Positions 31,202 to 36,700 of a DNA stretch of 36,700 nucleotides are shown here, one piece after another (positions within the stretch are counted from its first letter, which is position 1; every line of letters starts with the position of its first letter). The notes below the pieces were generated by a model. It was given only the letters and a program-made list of their open reading frames with translations. It was not told where the DNA came from and did not search any database. The position numbers and the translations under genes are program-made. The stretch comes from Gnetum montanum (lineage: Eukaryota > Streptophyta > Gnetopsida > Gnetales > Gnetaceae), in assembly GCA_015680685.1 (NCBI GenBank), contig MNCI01001321.1, positions 122,194 to 158,893 on the forward strand, read 5' to 3'.

Positions 31202-32430
31202 TTAGACAGTGTACGAATTCAAGTACAGGTGGTTTACAGTGTTTGCAAACTCTCTACCATCCATGTCTGGTAGCTTGAAGGCTCCATTTTCATAGGATTT
31301 TGTGACTATAAATGGACCTTCCCAATTTTATAAAAACTTTTCTACGTGTTCACGCATAGCTTTCAGGACTAGGTCCCCCTTTTCAATCAGTCGTCAATGT
31401 AGGTCTACATGATGCTTTTTTCGTTGCTTGTCTTAATACCATTCGATGTGACCCAGTGTTTGTGCACGCTCTTCCTCTAGGGAGTTGAGATCAATGATCC
31501 TTGACTTGTTGTTCTGGGCTTCATTTACGACACTTGAAAGGATCATCCATAGTGATGGTACCTGCAATTTGAGAGGCAAGATTGCTTCAGATCTGTAGAC
31601 TAGGCTATAGGGGGTCTTACCTGTAGCCGTCCTACACATCGTACAGTAGGCCCACAACACATAGAGGATTTGGTCATGCCATCACCTCTTGCTATTGCTA
31701 AGCATTCTTTTAATCAAGTTGATGATGGCCTTCTTTATTGCTTCTACCTAACCAGTAGCTTACGAGTAATATGGCGATGAAAAATATTTCTTAATGCCAA
31801 GGTTGCTACAAAAGGTTCTGGTTTCCACACTACTAAACTGTGGCTAGTTGTTTGTCACAATAGTCATGGGAAGACCAAACCTTGTTACGATGTTTTCCAG
31901 GATAAAGTGGAAAACCTATTAAGATGTAGTTTTCCTAAGGGGCATAGCTTCTACCCACTTTGTAAAGTACTCAGTGGCAATAATGATGAACCTATGTCGT
32001 GTGAAAGACTTAGGTGTTATGGGACCTATGATATCTACTCCCCATCATTGGAATGGCCACATGATTTTCATAGGGTGCAACTCAGTAGGTGACACATGAA
32101 TAAGATTTGCATGACATTGGCACATGTCACACATCTTTACTTTAGCAAAACAATCTCATTCCATGCAAGGCCAATAATACCCTAGGCATCTAATCTTAGC
32201 TGCCATGGCCCTAGGAGCTATGTGTCCTCCACATAGTCCTTCATGCACTTTGCTAACGATTTTTGTTGCCTCCTCCCTGCCAACGCAAGTTAATAATATT
32301 CCATCAAAGGAGCATTTACATAATGTATTATCTCCTACCAGGACATACTACTATGCTCACTTTCAAATTGCATCCCTTTGGGTGGATGTCAAGCCGTGTG
32401 GGGGTTCACCATGTTGTAGGTAGGCTTTCA
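31202..32430 (-). pseudogene. pol: Integrase of the Tat-lineage element
   Basis: From right to left: an intact-looking zinc-binding region with HEGLCGGH (about 32240-32265) and CDMCQ (about 32115-32135), and GYYWP between them. The core follows with WGVDIIGPI (first catalytic Asp kept, about 32020-32050), EYFTKWVEAMPL, then TIVTNN and a stop, then PQF (second Asp changed to Asn, about 31840-31865). Two stops replace glutamines around a kept VEA glutamate (about 31740-31765). WAYCTMCRTATGKTPYSLVY and SLEEERAQTLGH lead into the C-terminal fold NWEGPFIV and NHLYLNSY, ending at TAA 31204-31202. Several stops but few frameshifts; the catalytic triad is broken. Confidence 0.85.
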
Positions 32431-33052
32431 CGTTAGCGTACCACTCTTGGGTGTTGGTAGCGCTTACAAAGGCCATGTGTATTTCTTGGGTGATAGGGTA
32501 TGTGCACTCTGTTATCAAAGCAGGTAGAGTCAAAAATAGGTGTGGTGGCACATTTAATGCTAGCATAGCTAAGGTAACAGCTACCATGTTCTAACTTCGT
32601 GGCACATGCTGGATGTCTGTTGTGGTGAACTGTCGTAATAAGTTTTTGGCCAAATCAAAACAAGGCTGTAAATGCAAAGCTTTATAGGCATAGACCTTAG
32701 TGATTTCATTGACAGTAAGTTGAGAGTCACCTCAAACTGCCAAATGTCAAATTTTTAATTGCTAGGCTACTAAGAGGCCCCTAAGGAGTCCTTCGTACTC
32801 AACTACATTATTCGTACAAAGGAATGTGACTTGGTAAGAAAAAGGCTGCATGTCCCTCAAGGGGAATGTAATGATGACAGTAGCACTACCACCTCGTGTG
32901 GTTGAGGCACCATCAAAATGCAGAGTGGCCTCAAAATGTGATGGTACAATGTTGACACTACTAACATGTTCATTAGAGAATTCGGGTTCTATGGTCTCCT
33001 GATCATCAACGGGTGAGGTTGCTAGTTGTGTAGCTATTTCTTGTCCTTTCAT
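32431..33052 (-). pseudogene. pol: Second (archaeal-like) RNase H of the Tat-lineage element
   Basis: LHFDGASTTRGGSATVII (catalytic Asp present), CTNNVVEYEGLLRGLLVA (Glu present, ending 32762), then in an adjoining frame LTVLGDSQLTVNEITKVYAY (Asp present), TTTDIQHVPRS and NMVAVTLAMLALNVPP, where the last catalytic Asp of 'ADALA' is replaced. A second RNase H between the first RNase H and integrase is the hallmark of the Tat lineage (Ogre, Retand and relatives) of plant Ty3/gypsy. The 32762-33052 part is one open frame of 96 codons. Confidence 0.85.
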
Positions 33053-33640
33053 TGATGATTAGGCTATATAGTGTAAATCAAATTCTGCTATTATTTCTTT
33101 CCATCGGGCTATCCTACTACTTTCATATAAGTTTTTCGTGATAGCCAGAAGTATGTTGCTTTTCTATATAATGTTCACTTGGCTATGGAACAGGTAGTGT
33201 CTCCACTTTTTTAGCGCAAAAACTAAAGCAAGATAGTTCCTTTCCACTTTGTTGTATTTGGCTTTGTATGTTATTAATGCATGGCTCAAGCAATAGATTG
33301 GGATTTTAGATTCGTCTTCTTCTTTTTTGGCATAACAGCACTACGATGGATGTGTCTAAGGTGGCAAGGTAGATGTAGAAAGCCTTATTCCTCTATGATG
33401 GGTAAACAGTTGGGAGGTGTAAAAGCTCTTTCTTCAAGTCATTGAAGGCTTGTTGGCACTATGTTGTCCACTCAAAGTTAACCCCCTTCTTTAGTAAGTG
33501 TTGCATGGAGTGAAACTTGTCAATCAACCTTGCTATAAACCTTTTGATGAATTGTACTCTACCTTGCAACCTGCACAATTCTTTAAGGTTAGTAGGGGGT
33601 GCTAGGTTAATGATGGCCTTAACTTTGTTGGGGTCCATTC
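33053..33640 (-). pseudogene. pol: RT connection and first RNase H of the Tat-lineage element
   Basis: After the RT fingers and palm, DPNKVKAIINLAPPTNLKEL, LQGRVQFIKRFIARLIDK and CQQAFNDLKKEL mark the RT thumb and linker. The RNase H start reads FYIYLATLDTSIVVLLCQK. The remainder to 33053 is heavily decayed, with stops and frame changes; only fragments such as the CLSHALITYKA-like piece near 33280 are recognisable. Confidence 0.7.
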
Positions 33641-34683
33641 ATATTCCAGCCTTTGATACTACAAACCCTAGCATGCATCCAATTTTTATGCTAAAAACAC
33701 ACTTCTTTGGACTAAGGCACAAGTCGTGCCTATGAGAACTCTTTAGAACTACATCTAGATCAATGGGATGATCAATAGCTATCTTAGACTTGACCGCTAT
33801 GTCATCCACGTAATTGTTTAGTCTCTCTAGGAGGTAGTCACTGAATATGTAGGTCATGGCTCATTGGTAGGTTAATCTAGCGTTCCTTAGACCAAAGGGC
33901 ATCATAGTGTAACAAAAGGTATCCCAAGGGGTCATGAAAGTGGAAGTCAACTGATTCTCTAGATTTATGCAAATTTGCTTGTAGCCCAAGAACCCATCCA
34001 TGAAGGATAGTAAAGCATGACCAACCATAGTGTCAATAAGCTAATCAATACTTGGTAGTGGGAAGTCATCTTTAATCATTGCTTTGTTGAGATCCCAGAA
34101 GTCTATACAAATTTGTATTCCTCCCATTTTCTTAGAGACCACAACAATTTTTGATACCCACACCGAGTAATTGACCGTGTGAATAAAGCCTGCTTGGTAT
34201 AATTTAGTGATTTCATCACGTATAGCTAGTGTGATTTCTGGTTTAATTTTTTCAGCCTTTTGTTTGACCGATTTGACACATGGGTCCAATACAATGTTAT
34301 GTTGTATTAACCATGGGTCTAAGCCCAGCATGTCATTGTAGGACCATGTGAATACTTTGATGTTGTCTTGAAGGACTCTGGATACATCTTTTTGCATTTG
34401 TTGATCTAGGAGGGCACTTAGTTTTAGTGTCTTTATTTTCCCCCTAGATGTCATTACTGGTGCTTTAATGAGAGGGTACTCAGTTACATCCCTAGCCTCT
34501 AAGTCTAAGGCTTGGACCAAGTGTTTGGACCAATCTAGGGATGTTTCCAGGGATGCTACAGTGTTATCAGTTGATGAATCCCAGTCTATGGACTCTAAGT
34601 TTGGGTATCTTGCAAGCTTTCCATGAGGACCTGTTAAGGTTAAAAGTGAGTGTAGATCATGATGCATGGCCATCTTGTTCAAC
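33639..34683 (-). pseudogene. pol: Reverse transcriptase of the Tat-lineage element
   Basis: A clean 214-codon frame (34682-34041) contains the pre-RT linker and RT fingers: FTWSYNDMLGLDPWLIQHNI, KPEITLAIRDEITKLYQAGF, WVSKIVVVSKKMGG, ICIDFWDLNKA and DDFPLPSID. The palm continues through MTPWDTFCYTMMPFGLRNA, and the catalytic NNYVDDIAVKS with YVDD at 33801-33812 is intact. It continues to LCLSPKKCVFSIKIGCMLGF. Stops occur at TYQ(stop)AMTY and at 33639. This is the best-kept enzyme domain in the window. The frame opens at a TTG right after a candidate splice acceptor (34685-34684), so the real N-terminus may lie in an upstream exon. Confidence 0.9.
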
Positions 34684-34703
34684 CTGCCACAATAAGAAGA
34701 AGT
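34684..34703 (-). promoter_or_regulatory. Candidate splice acceptor before the RT ORF
   Basis: The minus strand reads CTTCTTCTTATTGTGGCAG|GTTG, a pyrimidine-rich tract ending in CAG exactly where the long pol frame opens. Ogre-type Tat elements carry an intron between protease and RT at this place. The donor is not identified. Confidence 0.4.
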
Positions 34704-34810
34704 TCAGTTAAGTGATACATGTTTGTAGCTATAGCACATAATAGTAAATATTTACAAAGCAATGATGAAACATGCAATGATTGTCAAATATTTGGCCAAG
34801 TTCATAAGTT

Positions 34811-35041
34811 ACCAGTTTAAGGTCTTGTCAGGCTGTTAGTGGGTTCGAATGTGCAATTGATGTTAACTCTGCCAGTTTAAGGTTGTGGCAAACCATTAAC
34901 AGGTTGTAAAGGTGAAGTTACTAGTTTAAGGTCTTTGCGAACTATTAACAGGTTTTTGGATAAAGTTACTAGTTTAAGGTCTTTGCGGACCATGGTGTGT
35001 AGCCTTCATACAGGTAGGTTGCTAATTTAAGGTGGGGCAAG
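34811..35041. repeat. Second tandem array, about 50 bp unit, sharing the core of the left array
   Basis: Five units starting (T/C)AGTTTAAGGT, most continuing CTTTGCGGACC or TTGTGGCAAACC followed by ATTAACAGG. The core AGTTTAAGGTC...GCAGACC is the same as in the array at 30928-31185, but the unit is longer. Same orientation as the left array. Confidence 0.8.
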
Positions 35042-35718
35042 ATTTTCAATTGGACCCACCTATTTGCAAACAGAAATGCTACACAATTGTAGATTTATGA
35101 CATGAAAGTACTACACTATACGAAGCATCCAACATTACTCTAGGTGTGAAAATGGCAACTTCTTTTCACCGCATCGACTATAAATAAGGGTTTACTATCG
35201 GTAAACTTGTTGTTTTCATTGTTAGAGTGTAGAGCCCACATCTAGAGTGTAGTATGATCGTGCCAAGGGAAAGCGAAACAACGTAGCATAGTAGCTAATG
35301 AGTGGCGAGGTACCCCCTACACTCAACCATACGAAACGAGCGTAGCACGCGCGATTCAGTTGAACTCTATAGACTAAATGCCTAAACGCCCCATGGAACA
35401 CTTGGGGTTAATCATTCATTGTCTTCCCAGACTTACTTGTTGTTTTCATGGTGTATGGTTAAGTAAGTCCAAGGTATATGATTTTTTTTTTGGTCTTTTT
35501 TGGTTTTATCTTCTATGCTAAAGGGTGAAGGGTTGAGAAACTAACTAACTCTAACTAAGGACCTAAGTCTAAATTAACTAGCATCAGCATCCTTTCTCAC
35601 TTACCATACACACCCTGAACTATGAAACTGTGGCTACCAAACACTAATCGTTACTGGGATCACCACACGTAACGGATGTGCTCGAAGTGATCATACTAAG
35701 GCACCTAATTAGCCTAAG

Positions 35719-35899
35719 CGTGATGAGCAGCCAATTCCTTGACTAGCTGTACACATCCGTAGATGCTCGTAATCAAGTCGTACTCATCCCACGTTCTAGG
35801 AGATAAGGGTGAGAGAATCTAATCATGATGAGTAGCCGATTCCTTGGTTAGCCGTACACATTCATCAATGCTCGTAACCAAGTCGTACTCATGCCATGC
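35719..35899. repeat. Imperfect direct duplication, about 75 bp, period about 106 bp
   Basis: 35719-35793 and 35825-35899 share ATGAGCAGCC/ATGAGTAGCC, ATTCCTTG, GTACACAT, ATGCTCGTAA and CAAGTCGTACTCAT in the same order. About 80% identity by eye. Confidence 0.85.
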
Positions 35900-36155
35900 T
35901 AATGCATGTAATAAATAACATGTAAGAAATACTAGGTAATAAACCTATTCCATGCACTGCAAGGTTTATCCACAAAGCTCATCTTTATTGTTGTACACAA
36001 CTTGCGTTCAGGTACAAGGCTGCTTGAATAAAGATCTGTTCACTTGGGAACTCCTACTGCGAGCACATGGAAAATATTCTATCTCTGGAGTGATTAAACT
36101 ATGAGAGCTTCGCTACTTCTAGCCTAGAATGAGAAATGAGGGGAGTGCCACATCT

Positions 36156-36163
36156 TATTTATA
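36156..36163 (-). promoter_or_regulatory. TATA box of a putative minus-strand LTR
   Basis: The minus strand reads ATC-TATAAATA-AGATG. The same octamer as in the LTR at 28164, in unrelated context. Confidence 0.45.
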
Positions 36164-36393
36164 GATTTGGTGATGGACCGCAATATTATGATGATCGCAA
36201 TATCGCGTACACAATATCGCATCTCATCATACCTCCATGACTAAATGAAAACTTGTCCTTAAGTTCCTTATAATAATATTAGGTAGGTATGGAATTATTG
36301 AGGGGAATGAAACTAATGGGATGACATGTGAATGGATCATTATTACAAGACTTGACAAAACTGGTGTTCATGACAACAAGGGTGAACACCTTA

Positions 36394-36579
36394 TTACAAT
36401 GACATCAGGCCTTTGTTGGCAGCTGAGAAAGAAGTGTTCCTGCTGCCAATGCCAAGATTGTGCCTTCGCTGTCTATCCGTAAGCACACCATCAATCTTGC
36501 TCCTTGCATCACTGCTTCTAGCATGGCTCCACTCCAAGTGTTTGCTCCAGATCCGCTTCATTGTTTGCATGGTCTCCAT
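36394..36579 (-). other. Exon-like open frame after a good splice acceptor
   Basis: The minus strand reads TTGTGTGTGCAG|ATGGAGACC and then stays open for 61 codons to a TAA: RIWSKHLEWSHARSSDARSK, then DRQRRHNLGIGSRNTSF. The composition is balanced and CG pairs are kept, unlike the surroundings. It could be the last exon of a gene entering from the right, or a chance frame in an LTR. No family recognised. Confidence 0.3.
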
Positions 36580-36700
36580 CTGCACACACAACACAATCTT
36601 ATATTAGCAAGGGCAATTAAATCATCATGTAATTGATACCTTGCTTTGGTGTAAACTCATTGGCTAGGTTGTGGTATGGCTGATATGGATCTAGGAATAT

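Larger units (their letters stand above)
35042..36393. other. Non-coding, LTR-like region with promoter elements
   Basis: No protein signature. It contains a perfect 15 bp direct repeat (ACTTGTTGTTTTCAT at 35205-35219 and 35435-35449), an (A/T)-rich T-run near 35482, a plus-strand TATA-like CTATAAATAAGG at 35180, the 104 bp duplication, a minus-strand TATA box and a CGCAATATCGCG palindromic stretch near 36196. Together these suggest part of another LTR on the minus strand, not the partner of the LTR at 28164, with which I see no similarity. Confidence 0.4.

Noticed and set aside
28164-36700. 28164-30847 and 35042-36700 as the paired LTRs of one element
   Set aside because: Apart from the TATAAATA octamer the two regions share no sequence that I can see.

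Overview
This is plant nuclear DNA from a large, retrotransposon-rich genome. I see A+T-rich spacer, LTR retrotransposons of both superfamilies carrying many stop codons, plant-type short introns and two assembly gaps (11293-12135 and 22439-22682). A gymnosperm or another big-genome seed plant would fit, but no sequence fixes the species. I recognise no intact host gene, and no rRNA, tRNA or CRISPR array.

Layout. 1-5016: gene-free, built from diverged copies of a roughly 270 bp repeat and a larger duplicated block. 5017-11090: a minus-strand Ty1/copia element of Sirevirus type. It has a 1.1 kb 3' LTR, a polypurine tract, an ORF resembling the 'putative plant transposon protein' family, a degraded gag with two zinc knuckles and a coiled coil, an initiator-Met-tRNA primer site and a truncated 5' LTR. 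It has no pol. 11109-12697: an unrecognised minus-strand coding fragment broken by the first gap. 12767-16200: a plus-strand degraded Ty3/gypsy gag and protease. 16619-25099: a minus-strand pseudogene with at least seven exons and canonical introns, interrupted by a 2.84 kb solo LTR (19844-22683) flanked by CTATG target duplications. 25592-27350: plus-strand Ty3/gypsy RT tail, RNase H and integrase. 27365-28130: coding-like, unrecognised. 28164-34683: a minus-strand Tat-lineage Ty3/gypsy element with a 2.68 kb 3' LTR, a 3' UTR tandem array, and integrase, second RNase H, RNase H and RT. 34684-36700: non-coding, with a second related array, LTR-like promoter sequence and one exon-like ORF.

The most notable object is the minus-strand multi-exon pseudogene. 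Five successive introns of 81-119 bp join exons in matching phase. A sixth joins at phase 0 to a clean 25-residue terminal exon, although one frameshift inside exon 7 must be allowed for. Removing the solo LTR plus one target duplication also restores the phase exactly. The gene lies antisense between the gag-protease and RT-integrase parts of a plus-strand gypsy element. It is therefore either a nested insertion or an antisense cargo gene; an antisense orientation would let introns survive retrotransposition. I do not recognise its protein family.
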